Shown here one piece after another: positions 18,879 to 29,465 of a stretch of DNA of 64,000 nt. A model generated the notes under the pieces. That model had not been told where the DNA came from. It saw nothing but the letters and a program-made list of their open reading frames with translations, and did no database searches. The translations under genes and the position numbers were made by a program. Position 1 is the stretch's first letter; the number at the start of each line of letters is the position of its first letter. Source of the stretch: an uncultured Pelagibacteraceae bacterium (GTDB lineage Bacteria; Pseudomonadota; Alphaproteobacteria; Pelagibacterales; Pelagibacteraceae); assembly GCA_902597895.1 (NCBI GenBank), contig CACJZM010000001.1, forward strand, positions 305,214 to 369,213, in the 5' to 3' direction.

Positions 18879-20413
18879 TGTTAAGTAATTTTATCAAAAA
18901 TCTTTCAATTTTAAAAAAATTTCTTTTTTTAAACTTAGTATTTTTTTTAGTAATTGGGGTTTTTACTTTATTATATTTAAGAAGTATCGAACCGTCATTG
19001 ATTAAAAATAAAGCCTCTAACCACATACAAATTATTGATAATACTACAGACCACTTAAAAAGATTAAAAATTAATTTTAATATTGATGAAATTAAAAAAT
19101 TTTTATTTTCTACGAGATTTCTTTTCCAAAATCTTGATAGAGTCGTAATATTTGATAGTAACTTTAATCTCATAGGGGATACAGATACTTTAGACCTAGA
19201 TCCAAGATCTTTTTCTCCAAAACTTGAAATTGTTGAGATGGATATTTTAGGTAGCGAAGTAAAAAAATCTGATTCAAATAAACAAACATCACTAGAAAGT
19301 AAAAATTTACCTTTTTTAAAAGATAAACTAACAAATTATGCAAACTCATCAGAATTTGGAAAACCTTTGGCATTTACTCAAAATACTTATGAACAATTTA
19401 TTTTAACAACAATAAAAAATGTGAATATAGACGAAAATAATTATGGATTCATAGTGATACAAGAAAATGCAAATGAAATTAGAGTTGCAATAAATGAAAG
19501 AAAAAATTTTATATTAAGAACAGCTGCAATTGTAATTGTTGTTATAATGATTTTTTCATTTGTGCTTAACAGATATTTTCTTAAACCTATTAAAAATATA
19601 GTCAATTATACAAATATTATCAAAGAAAAAAGTAATGAAGAAACAAATATAGAAAATATCAAAAAAAGAAATGATGAATTAGGAATTTTATCAAAGTCTG
19701 TTGATGAAATGACAAAAGAATTAAACAAAAGAATTACAAATGCTGAAAATTTTTCAACAGATTTAGTTCATGAAATTAGAAATCCATTAGCTTCACTTAA
19801 AAGTGCATCTGAAATTATTTCAGAAACAGAAAATAAAACTTTAAGAGATAAATTAATAAATATAATTTCCCATGATGTTGAAAGGATTGAGAGATTAGTA
19901 ACAGATTACTCTCAAATGTTAAAAGATGAAGCTGCAATTTCCTCAGAACAAATGAAAGAGCTTGATCTCAAATTAATTACCAGATCTGTTGTTGATGATT
20001 ATAATGGAGTTTATAATTCAAAAAGAGGTATATCTGTAAAATTAAATACCAATGGCTCAAAGGATTATAAAATTTTAGGTATTGAAAATAGAGTTGAGCA
20101 AATCATTGCAAACTTATTAGATAATTCTATTTCTTTCAGTAATGATAACCAAGAAATAGAAGTCGAGCTAGAAAAGGCAAATAATGGTTCTATAAATCTT
20201 AATGTCATTGATCAGGGTGAGGGATTTAAAGAGACTGATACTAATAAAATTTTTAATAGATTCTATAGTAATAGACCTGAAAAATTTGGTGAGCACTCAG
20301 GCTTAGGTTTAAATATAGTAAAAAATCTTGTTGAACTTCATAATGGTCAAATTCGCGCATCAAATAATGACGATAAAGGTGCAAAAATTGAGATTACGTT
20401 CCCAAAAATATAA
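18878..20413 (+). CDS. chvG: ChvG-type sensor histidine kinase
   Basis: TM-periplasmic-TM-HAMP, FSTDLVHEIRNPLASLKSASE H-box, GSGL-like HSGLGLNIVKNLVELH; start taken at MLSNFIKN. Confidence 0.85.
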   Translation: MLSNFIKNLSILKKFLFLNLVFFLVIGVFTLLYLRSIEPSLIKNKASNHIQIIDNTTDHLKRLKINFNIDEIKKFLFSTRFLFQNLDRVVIFDSNFNLIGDTDTLDLDPRSFSPKLEIVEMDILGSEVKKSDSNKQTSLESKNLPFLKDKLTNYANSSEFGKPLAFTQNTYEQFILTTIKNVNIDENNYGFIVIQENANEIRVAINERKNFILRTAAIVIVVIMIFSFVLNRYFLKPIKNIVNYTNIIKEKSNEETNIENIKKRNDELGILSKSVDEMTKELNKRITNAENFSTDLVHEIRNPLASLKSASEIISETENKTLRDKLINIISHDVERIERLVTDYSQMLKDEAAISSEQMKELDLKLITRSVVDDYNGVYNSKRGISVKLNTNGSKDYKILGIENRVEQIIANLLDNSISFSNDNQEIEVELEKANNGSINLNVIDQGEGFKETDTNKIFNRFYSNRPEKFGEHSGLGLNIVKNLVELHNGQIRASNNDDKGAKIEITFPKI

Positions 20414-20465
20414 CTTTAAGTTAAACGTTGATTAAATTTGATAAAGTTGTTACAAACCGCATCTT

Positions 20466-21752
20466 ATGAGCGATTACAAAGTTAAAGATATCAATCAAGC
20501 AGAATTTGGAAGAAAAGAAATTTCTTTAGCAGAAACTGAGATGCCTGGCTTAATGGCACTAAGAAAAGAATATCAAGGAAAAAACCCTCTTAAAGGTGCA
20601 AGAATTTTAGGTTGTTTGCACATGACAATTCAAACAGCAGTATTAATTGAAACATTGGTAGACCTAGGTGCAGAAGTAAGATGGTCTTCATGTAATATAT
20701 TTTCTACCCAAGATCATGCAGCTGCAGCAATAGCGAAAGCAGGTATTCCTGTATTCGCGTGGAAGGGTGAGACGGAGGAAGAATACTGGTGGTGCGTAAA
20801 ACAAACAATTGAAGGCAAAAAAGATTGGAAGCCTAATATGATTTTAGATGATGGTGGTGATCTTACTGCCCTAATGCACAAAGATTATAAAGATTTAATG
20901 AAGGATATAAAAGGTTTAAGTGAGGAAACAACTACAGGCGTTTTAGCTCTGAAAAAAATGGAAGAGCAGGGAACACTTTTAGTACCTGCAATCAACGTTA
21001 ACGACTCAGTCACAAAATCAAAATTCGATAATCTCTATGGGTGTAGAGAAAGTTTAGTTGATGGTATAAAAAGAGCTACTGACGTCATGATGTCTGGAAA
21101 AGTTGCAATTGTTGCTGGTTTTGGTGACGTTGGAAAAGGAAGTGCTGCATCACTTAGACAAAGCGGTGCAAGAGTAATGGTAACCGAAACTGATCCAATT
21201 TGTGCGCTACAAGCGGCTATGGAAGGTTATGAGGTTGTCTTAATGGATGAGATGATTGGTCAAGCTGATATAGTTGTTACAGCTACTGGTAATAAAGACA
21301 TAGTAACAGCAGATCATATGAGAGCTATGAAAGATAGATCTATACTTTGTAATATTGGACACTTTGACAATGAAATACAGGTAGAAGCTTTAAAAAACTA
21401 TAAGTGGGATGAAATTAAACCTCAAGTCCACGAAATTACCTTTCCAGATAACAAAAGACTAATTTTGTTAGCTGAAGGTAGACTTGTAAATCTTGGATGT
21501 GCTACAGGTCACCCAAGTTTTGTAATGAGTGCATCTTTTACAAACCAAGTTACAGCACAAATAGAATTATGGAATAACTCAGATAAATATGAGAAAAAAG
21601 TTTATGTACTACCAAAACATCTAGATGAGAAAGTTGCAAGACTACACCTTGAAAAAGTTGGTGCAAAATTAACACCACTATCAAAAGATCAAGCTGATTA
21701 TATAAGTGTTAAAACTGAAGGACCTTACAAGCCAGACGCTTACAGATATTAA
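20466..21752 (+). CDS. ahcY: Adenosylhomocysteinase
   Basis: [55 protein letters not shown]-terminal KPDAYRY. Confidence 0.97.
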   Translation: MSDYKVKDINQAEFGRKEISLAETEMPGLMALRKEYQGKNPLKGARILGCLHMTIQTAVLIETLVDLGAEVRWSSCNIFSTQDHAAAAIAKAGIPVFAWKGETEEEYWWCVKQTIEGKKDWKPNMILDDGGDLTALMHKDYKDLMKDIKGLSEETTTGVLALKKMEEQGTLLVPAINVNDSVTKSKFDNLYGCRESLVDGIKRATDVMMSGKVAIVAGFGDVGKGSAASLRQSGARVMVTETDPICALQAAMEGYEVVLMDEMIGQADIVVTATGNKDIVTADHMRAMKDRSILCNIGHFDNEIQVEALKNYKWDEIKPQVHEITFPDNKRLILLAEGRLVNLGCATGHPSFVMSASFTNQVTAQIELWNNSDKYEKKVYVLPKHLDEKVARLHLEKVGAKLTPLSKDQADYISVKTEGPYKPDAYRY

Positions 21753-21763
21753 ATCTGTTTTAG

Positions 21764-22210
21764 ATGAATATTTCATCACCCAAAGATCTAAATAAAATCA
21801 CAGAAAAAATTAATAAAATTATATCACCAGGAGATTATATTTTTTTATTTGGAGAAATTGGAAGTGGCAAAACCACATTTACAAGACACTTGGTAAATTC
21901 TTTAGAAATAAAAAATAAACTTTCTGAAAGTGAAGTTTTAAGCCCTACATTTAATATTGTTTATGAATATGAGATAAATAATATACTGATAAAACATTTT
22001 GATCTTTATCGTCTAAGAAGCAAAGATGAACTAAATAACCTAGGGATATTTGATAATACAGAGGATATTATTACTATAATTGAGTGGCCAGAATTAATTG
22101 ATGAGAAACCATTGAACAGATTAGAGTTGTATTTTAAATATGCAGAAAATATGGAAGAAAGAAATTTAGAAATTTATTTTTATGGAAGACTCAAAGAAAA
22201 TAAGTTTTAA
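21764..22210 (+). CDS. tsaE: tRNA threonylcarbamoyladenosine biosynthesis ATPase TsaE
   Basis: LFGEIGSGKTTFTRHLV, SPTFNIVYEYE, HFDLYRL motifs. Confidence 0.9.
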   Translation: MNISSPKDLNKITEKINKIISPGDYIFLFGEIGSGKTTFTRHLVNSLEIKNKLSESEVLSPTFNIVYEYEINNILIKHFDLYRLRSKDELNNLGIFDNTEDIITIIEWPELIDEKPLNRLELYFKYAENMEERNLEIYFYGRLKENKF

Positions 22211-23153
22211 AAAATATTCATCCTTAGAAGGTGATGCTTCTTTCAGAAAATTTTATAGAAAAAAAAATGCCAAGGGTACATCCATTATAGTTTTTGCTAA
22301 TAAAGAAAAAGAAAAAAACCTTTTAGATTATGCATCTGTAAATAAACTGCTTAATATTAATGGAATTTTAGTTCCAAATTTAATTTCTGAAAACTATAAG
22401 AATAATTTTATAGAAATTGATGACCTGGGAAATAAAACTGTTTTTTCCGAATTAAAAAAAAAAAACAACAGCAAGGTATTTTTTTTAATCCTAAAAAAAT
22501 TAATTAAAATCCAAAATATCAAAACAAATAAAATTAAAAATTTTCAGAATAAATTTTATAAAATAAAAAAATATACAAATAAAATTTTAATAGATGAAGC
22601 TAAGCTATTTTTAAATTGGTATTTGCCAGACTATTACAAAGGAAAAAAACGTGAGTATATTAAAAAAAAATTTTTGAAAATTTTTAGCAATATGTGTAAA
22701 AATCTCAAAAATGAAAACAACACTTTTGTTCATAGAGATTTTCATGTTTCCAATATTATGATTTACAAAAAAAAACTTTTTATAATTGACTCCCAGGACG
22801 CATTATTTGGAAATATTGCATACGATTTAGCCTCTTTAATTGATGATGTTAGGATAAAGACATCAAAAAAAATAAAAAAAACAATTTATGAAAAATATTT
22901 TTTAATTAATAAAAAAAAAATAAATAAGAAAAACTTTAACAACGATTTTCTTATTTTATCCATATTAAGAAATTTTAAAATTATAGGTATATTTAAAAGA
23001 CTCCACAAACGAGATAAAAAAAAAACATATTTAAAATTAATACCCTACGCATGGAAACTTATTGAAGAGAGGGTAGAAGAAAGAAAGGATTTTAAATATC
23101 TAAAAATCAACATAGATAAGTACTTTCCAAAAGAGGTTAGATACAAATTATGA
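22182..23153 (+). CDS. amgK: Aminoglycoside-phosphotransferase-fold kinase, AmgK-like (N-acetylmuramate/GlcNAc kinase candidate)
   Basis: EGDASFRKFYR N terminus, FVHRDFHVSNIM and IIDSQDALFGNIAYDLASLIDD kinase motifs; between tsaE and murU-like gene. Confidence 0.75.
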   Translation: MEDSKKISFKKYSSLEGDASFRKFYRKKNAKGTSIIVFANKEKEKNLLDYASVNKLLNINGILVPNLISENYKNNFIEIDDLGNKTVFSELKKKNNSKVFFLILKKLIKIQNIKTNKIKNFQNKFYKIKKYTNKILIDEAKLFLNWYLPDYYKGKKREYIKKKFLKIFSNMCKNLKNENNTFVHRDFHVSNIMIYKKKLFIIDSQDALFGNIAYDLASLIDDVRIKTSKKIKKTIYEKYFLINKKKINKKNFNNDFLILSILRNFKIIGIFKRLHKRDKKKTYLKLIPYAWKLIEERVEERKDFKYLKINIDKYFPKEVRYKL

Positions 23154-23839
23154 GTGTCAAAACTGCTTTAATCTTATGTGCTGGTTTTGGTAAAAGATTA
23201 GAGCCATTAACCAAAAGTATACCCAAACCTTTGCTTAAAATAAAAGACATTACTTTATTAGAAAGAACACTACAGATAATTGATAAATTAGAAATTAAAG
23301 AAGTAAAAATAAATACTTTTTACCTTGAAGATCAAATTATTGATTTTATAAAAAATTATAAATCAAGCTTAGAAATTGAGATTATAAAAGATGGAAAAGA
23401 AATTTTAGATACTGGTGGGGGAATACTCAATTTAATTAATTCTTCTGAAGATGAAGATTTTATAGTTTTTAATCCAGATACTATGTGGGATATAAAATAC
23501 ATTGACGAATTAAAAGGTATGATTGAATATTATGATTCAAATAAACTTAGTAATTTGCTGTTAGTAGTGAATAAAAAAAAAAGTTTTGACAAAAGATTTA
23601 TAGGAGATTTTGAACTTAAAAATAAATCTTTATTTAAATATGAAAATAATAATTTTATTTATATTGGGTGTCAGATTATTAACAAAAAAATTTTAAACAA
23701 TATATCCGACACTTCTTTTTCAATATCTAAAGTATGGAATAATGAAATTAGTAAAAATAATTTAAATGGTTTTGAGAGTACAAAAGAATTTTTTCATGTC
23801 ACTGATTTAGAAATTTTTAATGAAATTATTAAAAGTTAA
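23150..23839 (+). CDS. murU: Nucleotidyltransferase, MurU-like
   Basis: ALILCAGFGKRLEPLTKSIPKPLLKI NTP-transferase signature; DTGGGILNLI; adjacent to amgK-like gene. Confidence 0.78.
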   Translation: MSVKTALILCAGFGKRLEPLTKSIPKPLLKIKDITLLERTLQIIDKLEIKEVKINTFYLEDQIIDFIKNYKSSLEIEIIKDGKEILDTGGGILNLINSSEDEDFIVFNPDTMWDIKYIDELKGMIEYYDSNKLSNLLLVVNKKKSFDKRFIGDFELKNKSLFKYENNNFIYIGCQIINKKILNNISDTSFSISKVWNNEISKNNLNGFESTKEFFHVTDLEIFNEIIKS

Positions 23840-24539
23840 TTAGATCTTGTGCTCTTTCTTTATCAAGATATCTAGCATTTTTAACTATTCCCTTCTCAAA
23901 TTCTATTAAAAGAGGATTACCTGTTGGTATTTCGAGTTTTGAAATATCATTTTCGTTTATTTTGAATAAATATTTACACAAAGCTCTAATAGAATTTCCA
24001 TGAGCAGCTATAAGTATGTTTTTATCTATTTTATCAGATATATTTTTTTCATAATAATTTGTTACTCTTTCGAATGTATCTTTAAGTGACTCTGTATCTG
24101 GAATTTTATCTCTAGGTACGTTCTTATAAGTTTCAATATTTATTGGGTGATATGGACTATTTTGATTTAACGGATCTGGAGCAACATCCCAAGATCTTCT
24201 AAATTCTTTTATTTTTTTCTCTCCTAACTTTATTTTCATTTCATCTTTGTTTAAACCCGTTAAGGCACCATAATGTCTTTCATTGAGCTGCCAAGATTTT
24301 ATAACATTATTATTTTTAATTCTAAGTGTATTTAAAATTAAGTCTAAAGTTTCAATTGCTCTTTTTTGATATGAACAGAAAAAAAAATCTAAATTTAATT
24401 TAAGCTCTTTAATTAGTTCTCCTGCCTTGCAGGCTTCTAATTTACCATTTGGCGCCAAATCAACATCCACCCAACCTGTAAACCTTTTTTCAAGGTTCCA
24501 TTGGCTTTGTCCATGTCTTACTAAAATTAAATGACTCAT
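23829..24539 (-). CDS. gpmA: 2,3-bisphosphoglycerate-dependent phosphoglycerate mutase
   Basis: LVRHGQSQWNLEKRFTGWVDVDL, SWQLNERHYGALTGLNK, AAHGNSIRAL motifs. Confidence 0.95.
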   Translation of the reverse strand: MSHLILVRHGQSQWNLEKRFTGWVDVDLAPNGKLEACKAGELIKELKLNLDFFFCSYQKRAIETLDLILNTLRIKNNNVIKSWQLNERHYGALTGLNKDEMKIKLGEKKIKEFRRSWDVAPDPLNQNSPYHPINIETYKNVPRDKIPDTESLKDTFERVTNYYEKNISDKIDKNILIAAHGNSIRALCKYLFKINENDISKLEIPTGNPLLIEFEKGIVKNARYLDKERAQDLINF

Positions 24540-24564
24540 CAGATATTTAAACTATAATTTAAAA

Positions 24565-24939
24565 ATGAAATTAATAAAAATACTTTTTTTCATAGTTAAC
24601 ATAGCATTTATAATTTTTTATATTTATCCAGGAAGTATATTTGGATGTTTATTTTATAAGGATTGTTCAATTCAACCTCAATTAACAAAAGATTTTATTA
24701 TTTCCTCTAATCACTTTTATTCATTTTTAATAATATCTTTATGTGGATTTCAAATATTTATTCAGAATTATAAAAATTTAATAATATTATATTTATTTTC
24801 TTCTTCTGTAATTCTTGAACTATCTCATTTAATTATTCCTAATAGGTCATTTCAATTTTCTGATATGTTTGGTAATATAGCTGGAGTTACAGTATCATTT
24901 GCAATTATAAAACTTATAAATTATTGGAGAAAAAAATGA
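24565..24939 (+). CDS. VanZ-like small membrane protein
   Basis: TM helices, LELSHLIIPNRSFQFSDMFGNIAGVTVSF VanZ-type motif. Confidence 0.6.
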   Translation: MKLIKILFFIVNIAFIIFYIYPGSIFGCLFYKDCSIQPQLTKDFIISSNHFYSFLIISLCGFQIFIQNYKNLIILYLFSSSVILELSHLIIPNRSFQFSDMFGNIAGVTVSFAIIKLINYWRKK

Positions 24940-25244
24940 GTTCATTTGATGAGAGACAAAAAGGTTTTGAAAAAAAATTCGCACACGATCAAGAGCTTCA
25001 GTTTAAAGTGAGCGCTAGAAGAAATAAATATGTAGGACAATGGGCCTCAAAGATTCTTGGTTACAATGAAGAAAAAGAAAAAGAATATATTCAATCTGTA
25101 ATTAAAGCAGATTTTGCTGAAGCTGGAGATGAAGATGTTTTTAGAAAAGTAAAAGAAGATTTAAAAAATCATAATATACCAGACGAAGATATTAGAAAGA
25201 AAATGGATGAGCTTAACGAAAAAGCTAAGTCTGAGTTTATTTAG
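24936..25244 (+). CDS. DUF1476 / ATPase inhibitor zeta-subunit family protein
   Basis: MSSFDERQKGFEKKFAHDQELQFKVSARRNKYVGQWASKILG; ATGA overlap with upstream stop. Confidence 0.85.
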   Translation: MSSFDERQKGFEKKFAHDQELQFKVSARRNKYVGQWASKILGYNEEKEKEYIQSVIKADFAEAGDEDVFRKVKEDLKNHNIPDEDIRKKMDELNEKAKSEFI

Positions 25245-25731
25245 TATATTTATTTTATTTTTCATAACCCAATTACATGGTCAAGAAAAATTTATTTCTG
25301 GTAAAGCAAAAATTATTGATGGAGATTCAATAAGGATTGAAAAACATAGAATAAGACTTTTGGGAATCGATGCTCCAGAGATGAAACAATTATGTAAGGA
25401 TAAAAATAATGAAGATTATGCATGTGGCTATTTATCAAAAAATTTTCTGATATCATTCATTGATGATGTAAAAATTTCAAAAAATCTGAGAGAAGTATTT
25501 TGTTATTATTCTGAGTTTGACAAATATAATAGAGTGCTCGGAGAGTGCTTTGTGGGCCCAAAAAGAATATATAATCTCAATCAGGCTATGGTACTTTCGG
25601 GACATGCTGTAGCTTATTTAAGATATTCAGATAAATATTTAAAAGATCAAGAAGAAGCAATGGTAAAAAAAAAAGGCATGTGGTCTGGAGAATTTATTTT
25701 TCCAGAAGAATGGAGAAAAAAAAATAAATAA
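25207..25731 (+). CDS. Thermonuclease (SNase-like) family exported protein
   Basis: GKAKIIDGDSIRIEKHRIRLLGIDAPEMKQLC and GMWSGEFIFPEEWR motifs, N-terminal hydrophobic signal; 38-bp overlap with upstream CDS. Confidence 0.85.
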   Translation: MSLTKKLSLSLFSIFILFFITQLHGQEKFISGKAKIIDGDSIRIEKHRIRLLGIDAPEMKQLCKDKNNEDYACGYLSKNFLISFIDDVKISKNLREVFCYYSEFDKYNRVLGECFVGPKRIYNLNQAMVLSGHAVAYLRYSDKYLKDQEEAMVKKKGMWSGEFIFPEEWRKKNK

Positions 25732-25746
25732 ACTATAAGTTTATTA

Positions 25747-26346
25747 GTGATTCTAAATAAAAAATTATTATTTATATTTTTATTTTTTTTAATTTCAGCT
25801 TGTTCATCAATTCCTAAAAATACTGCTGATGGTTGTTCAATATTTTCTGAAAGATATTTTTGGTATAAGCACGTTAAAAAAACTGAGAAGAAATGGGGAA
25901 CCCCAGTTCATTTGCAACTAGCTTTTATTAAAATGGAGTCAGACTTCGATTGGTTAGCAAAACCTCCACGTCATAAACTGTTTAAAGTAATTCCATATAA
26001 AAGACCTTCAAGTTCTTTTGGTTACTCCCAAGCAGTTAAGGGTACTTGGGAGCAGTATAAAAAGGAAAATGAAAAACCTCTTGCTACTAGAGCAAGATTT
26101 AAAGATAGTGTTGATTTTATAGGTTGGTATACAAGCAAAAGTTCAAAAATATTAAAAATATCCAAAAAGGATGTTTTTAAACAGTATATTGCTTATCATG
26201 AGGGCTGGGGAAATTATAAAAATTATAAGAATAACAATAGAATAATATTAATTGCAAAAAAGGTTGAAAAGCAATCTATAAAATACAAAAAACAACTATC
26301 GTCTTGTCAAAATAAATTAAATAGAAATAAATATATTATTTTTTAA
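25747..26346 (+). CDS. Lytic transglycosylase-like (SLT) lipoprotein
   Basis: Lipobox LISACSS, FIKMESDFDWLAKP (Glu), SSFGYSQAVKGTWEQY motifs; GTG start. Confidence 0.75.
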   Translation: MILNKKLLFIFLFFLISACSSIPKNTADGCSIFSERYFWYKHVKKTEKKWGTPVHLQLAFIKMESDFDWLAKPPRHKLFKVIPYKRPSSSFGYSQAVKGTWEQYKKENEKPLATRARFKDSVDFIGWYTSKSSKILKISKKDVFKQYIAYHEGWGNYKNYKNNNRIILIAKKVEKQSIKYKKQLSSCQNKLNRNKYIIF

Positions 26347-29300
26347 CGAAGTTCTTTTTTTAATTCGATATCAACGGCATCTATTCTTTTTGTATTTTTA
26401 GCTAAAGCCAAATACATTGTTGGAGTAACATAAAGTGTAAAGAACGTCGAAATAATCATTCCACCTAAAATAGTAGAACCAACTGCTAATCTAGAACCTT
26501 CACCAGCTCCAGGACCTATATTTCCAATTACCAATGGCATCATAGCAATCATGGTGCTCAAAGATGTCATAATAATTGGCCTAAATCTTATGCTACAAGC
26601 TTCTTTTACAGCAGTTTCTATATTTTTACCTTTGGTTCTAATTTGATTTGCATAATCGACAATCAAAATACTATTTTTGGTTGATATTCCAATTAAAATA
26701 ATAAGAGCAATTTGTGAAAAGATATTTACAGAGCTATTTAAAAATAAAATAAAAACTAAACCTCCAAAAATTGCCAATGGAACAGTCAAAATAATAATAA
26801 ATGGATGAACAAATGAATTAAATGTGGCAGCCATTACCAAGTATGCTGTTAATAATGCTAAAGCAAAAATAATAAATAATTCATTACTGGTCTCTTTTAC
26901 TTCTTCAGATTTACCTTTCCATGTAATTTGATTTTGTGGAGCAACTTTTTCCATAGTATTTTCCAAATATTTTATTGCATCAGATAAAGAATAATTTTCT
27001 GAAATATTTGCTGAAATGGTAACAGCTGGCTGTCTATTATATCTTGATAATTCTTTTGCAGCACCTACCTCTTTAAAATCAACTAAATTAACAAGTGAAA
27101 TTAATTTACCTGTTGTATCAGATCTTACAAAAATTTTTGATATTCCCTCCTTATTTCTTCGATCTGCTAAGTATTGTTGTAATATTATTGGATATTCTTT
27201 TCCGAGTTTATTAAATGTAGTTACTCTTTTACCACCATATAAAGTCTCTAATGTTCTACCAATTTTTTCAGTGGAAACTCCGAGATCTTTAGCTTTATTT
27301 TTGTTAATTAAAAGTTTTACTTCTGGTTTATTCCTTGAATAATCTGACTCTATTCTAGAAAGATTGCCATTTTTTCGAAGGGTTCTAATTACTTGACTTT
27401 GAATTTTTTCTAATTCCTCATAAGTACTTCCATATATAACCATTTGAACCGGCTTATTATAGCTTGATACTCTTATTGATTGTGGAGAGATAGGAAAAGC
27501 AACTGCCTGTGGTACAGTAACAATTTTTCCAATAGCTTCTCTCATTACTGTTTGAGAATTCTTTTTCCTATTATCCCAATTGTCTAACAATGCAATTATT
27601 ATAAAACTATTAAATGAATTTGCAGAAGATCCAAAACCAGGAACTCTCATAATAAATCTTGAGTAAGGACTATTTTCTTCTTGCAATAGAGGTATTAGCC
27701 TTTTTTCTATTACCTGAGCTTTTTCCTGAGTATATTCAAATGAACTACCTTCATCTGTAAACCCAATCACTAGATACGCACCTCTATCTTCCATAGGTAA
27801 TAATTCTTTCTTTGAAAAATCAAAAAGTAGAATTGATCCAACGATAATTAAAATAATAAAAATAGTTATTGATTTTGTTTTCTTCATTAAAACTGTCAAG
27901 GTTTCTTCATAAAATTTTGAAAAACTTAAAAAGAATTTTTCAAATCTATTAATAATAAAATTTTTGTCAGTTTTTTTGGTTAAAAATTTACTTGCTAACA
28001 TTGGTGACAAAGTTAATGCGACAAATGATGAGACTACAATGGAGAAAGATAGTGCTATTGCTGTTTCTTTAAACAATGTACCAGATATTCCTTCAATAAA
28101 TATTAAAGGTAAAAAAACTGCGATTAAAATTAATGTTGTAGCAATTATTGCAAAAGTAATTTGTTTAGAACCTTTGTATGAAGCTACCAGAGGGGTCTCG
28201 CCATTTTCAATTCGTCTATAAATTGCATCTGTCATTATTACTGAGTCATCCGTGATAATGCCTATAGCTAAAATAAAGCTTAAAAGAACAAATATATTTA
28301 TTGATAATCCAAATAAATAAATACCAAGGAATGAGGCTATTAAGCTTACTGGTAAGGCAATAGCTGGTACAATTACTGCTTTCAAATTTCCTAAAAATAA
28401 ATAAATGATAATAACTACTAATATAAAAGCTATTACTAAAGTTTTATAAACCTCATTAATAGCTGCTCCTACATAAGTTGCTCTATTAAAAGCTATTTCA
28501 AGTTTTAATCCATCAGGTAAAGTTTTGTTAACTTCAAATATTTTCTTTTTAATTTCTTTAGATAACTCTACAGTTGATGCTCCACTTCTAGCATATATTC
28601 CAATACCTACTGTTTTTAAATTGAGCTGATCTTTTCTTTGTGCTTTAAATAATGTTTTTTCTGAAACTGGGCCAAACTCTATTTTTGCAACATCTGACAA
28701 TGTTACGATTTGCTTATTATTTTTTTTAATTGGCAATTGTTCAATTGTTTCTATTGAATTATAAGACTTATCTAGGTTTAGGGTTAGGTCTATATTATCT
28801 GCCTCAAGAGTTCCTGCGGGTAATCTTATATTTTCACCTCTAAGTGCTTGCTCAACTTCTTGTATTGTTAAATCGTTTGCAGCAAGCTTAATAGGATCTA
28901 TCCAAACTCTAATACTTAATTCTCTAAGTCCTCCGACTAAAATCCTTCCAACATTTTTTACACTTGAAAAAGTATCTACAAGATATCTTTCAGCATAATC
29001 TCCAAGCTCAAGGTCGCTCCAAGTAGAGGAAGACAAAGCTAACCACATAGTAGTAGTAAAACCTGCCGCTCTTTTTAATATTTGAGGTGGATCAGCTTCT
29101 GATGGTAAATTATCCACTACTCTTGCAACTCTTTCTCTTACATCATTTGCAGCATTGTCCAATTCAATACTTGTATCAAATTCTATATTTATTGTACTTC
29201 TTCCATTTTCAGATTTTGAGTCGATATTTTTTATACCTTCGGCACCTCCAATCACATCCTCTAAAACTTGGGTAACTTCTTGATTAACAATTGGAGCTGC

Positions 29301-29465
29301 AGCAGAATTATAATTAACTTGTACCTGAACCACAGGTGGCTGAATTCCTGATGGTAGTTCTCTTACTGGTAACTTCCAAAAAACAAATAAACCAAATACT
29401 ATAAGTATTAATGACATTACCCAAGATACCACTGGTCTACGTATGCTTAATTCAGTTATAAACAT
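26343..29465 (-). CDS. RND multidrug efflux transporter (AcrB/MexB-like permease)
   Basis: 1040 aa, ITELSIRRPVVSWVMSLILIVFG, GIITDDSVIMTDAIYRRIE, SIRFRPIIMTSLSTMIAMMPL motifs. Confidence 0.92.
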   Translation of the reverse strand: MFITELSIRRPVVSWVMSLILIVFGLFVFWKLPVRELPSGIQPPVVQVQVNYNSAAAPIVNQEVTQVLEDVIGGAEGIKNIDSKSENGRSTINIEFDTSIELDNAANDVRERVARVVDNLPSEADPPQILKRAAGFTTTMWLALSSSTWSDLELGDYAERYLVDTFSSVKNVGRILVGGLRELSIRVWIDPIKLAANDLTIQEVEQALRGENIRLPAGTLEADNIDLTLNLDKSYNSIETIEQLPIKKNNKQIVTLSDVAKIEFGPVSEKTLFKAQRKDQLNLKTVGIGIYARSGASTVELSKEIKKKIFEVNKTLPDGLKLEIAFNRATYVGAAINEVYKTLVIAFILVVIIIYLFLGNLKAVIVPAIALPVSLIASFLGIYLFGLSINIFVLLSFILAIGIITDDSVIMTDAIYRRIENGETPLVASYKGSKQITFAIIATTLILIAVFLPLIFIEGISGTLFKETAIALSFSIVVSSFVALTLSPMLASKFLTKKTDKNFIINRFEKFFLSFSKFYEETLTVLMKKTKSITIFIILIIVGSILLFDFSKKELLPMEDRGAYLVIGFTDEGSSFEYTQEKAQVIEKRLIPLLQEENSPYSRFIMRVPGFGSSANSFNSFIIIALLDNWDNRKKNSQTVMREAIGKIVTVPQAVAFPISPQSIRVSSYNKPVQMVIYGSTYEELEKIQSQVIRTLRKNGNLSRIESDYSRNKPEVKLLINKNKAKDLGVSTEKIGRTLETLYGGKRVTTFNKLGKEYPIILQQYLADRRNKEGISKIFVRSDTTGKLISLVNLVDFKEVGAAKELSRYNRQPAVTISANISENYSLSDAIKYLENTMEKVAPQNQITWKGKSEEVKETSNELFIIFALALLTAYLVMAATFNSFVHPFIIILTVPLAIFGGLVFILFLNSSVNIFSQIALIILIGISTKNSILIVDYANQIRTKGKNIETAVKEACSIRFRPIIMTSLSTMIAMMPLVIGNIGPGAGEGSRLAVGSTILGGMIISTFFTLYVTPTMYLALAKNTKRIDAVDIELKKELR

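Noticed and set aside
20414-20465. Possible SAM/SAH-type riboswitch upstream of ahcY (tgataaa...acaaaccgc segment loosely recalls SAM-II-like cores)
   Set aside because: The gap is only 52 nt, no convincing P1 stem was found, and the region fits a promoter better; would need Infernal to reopen.
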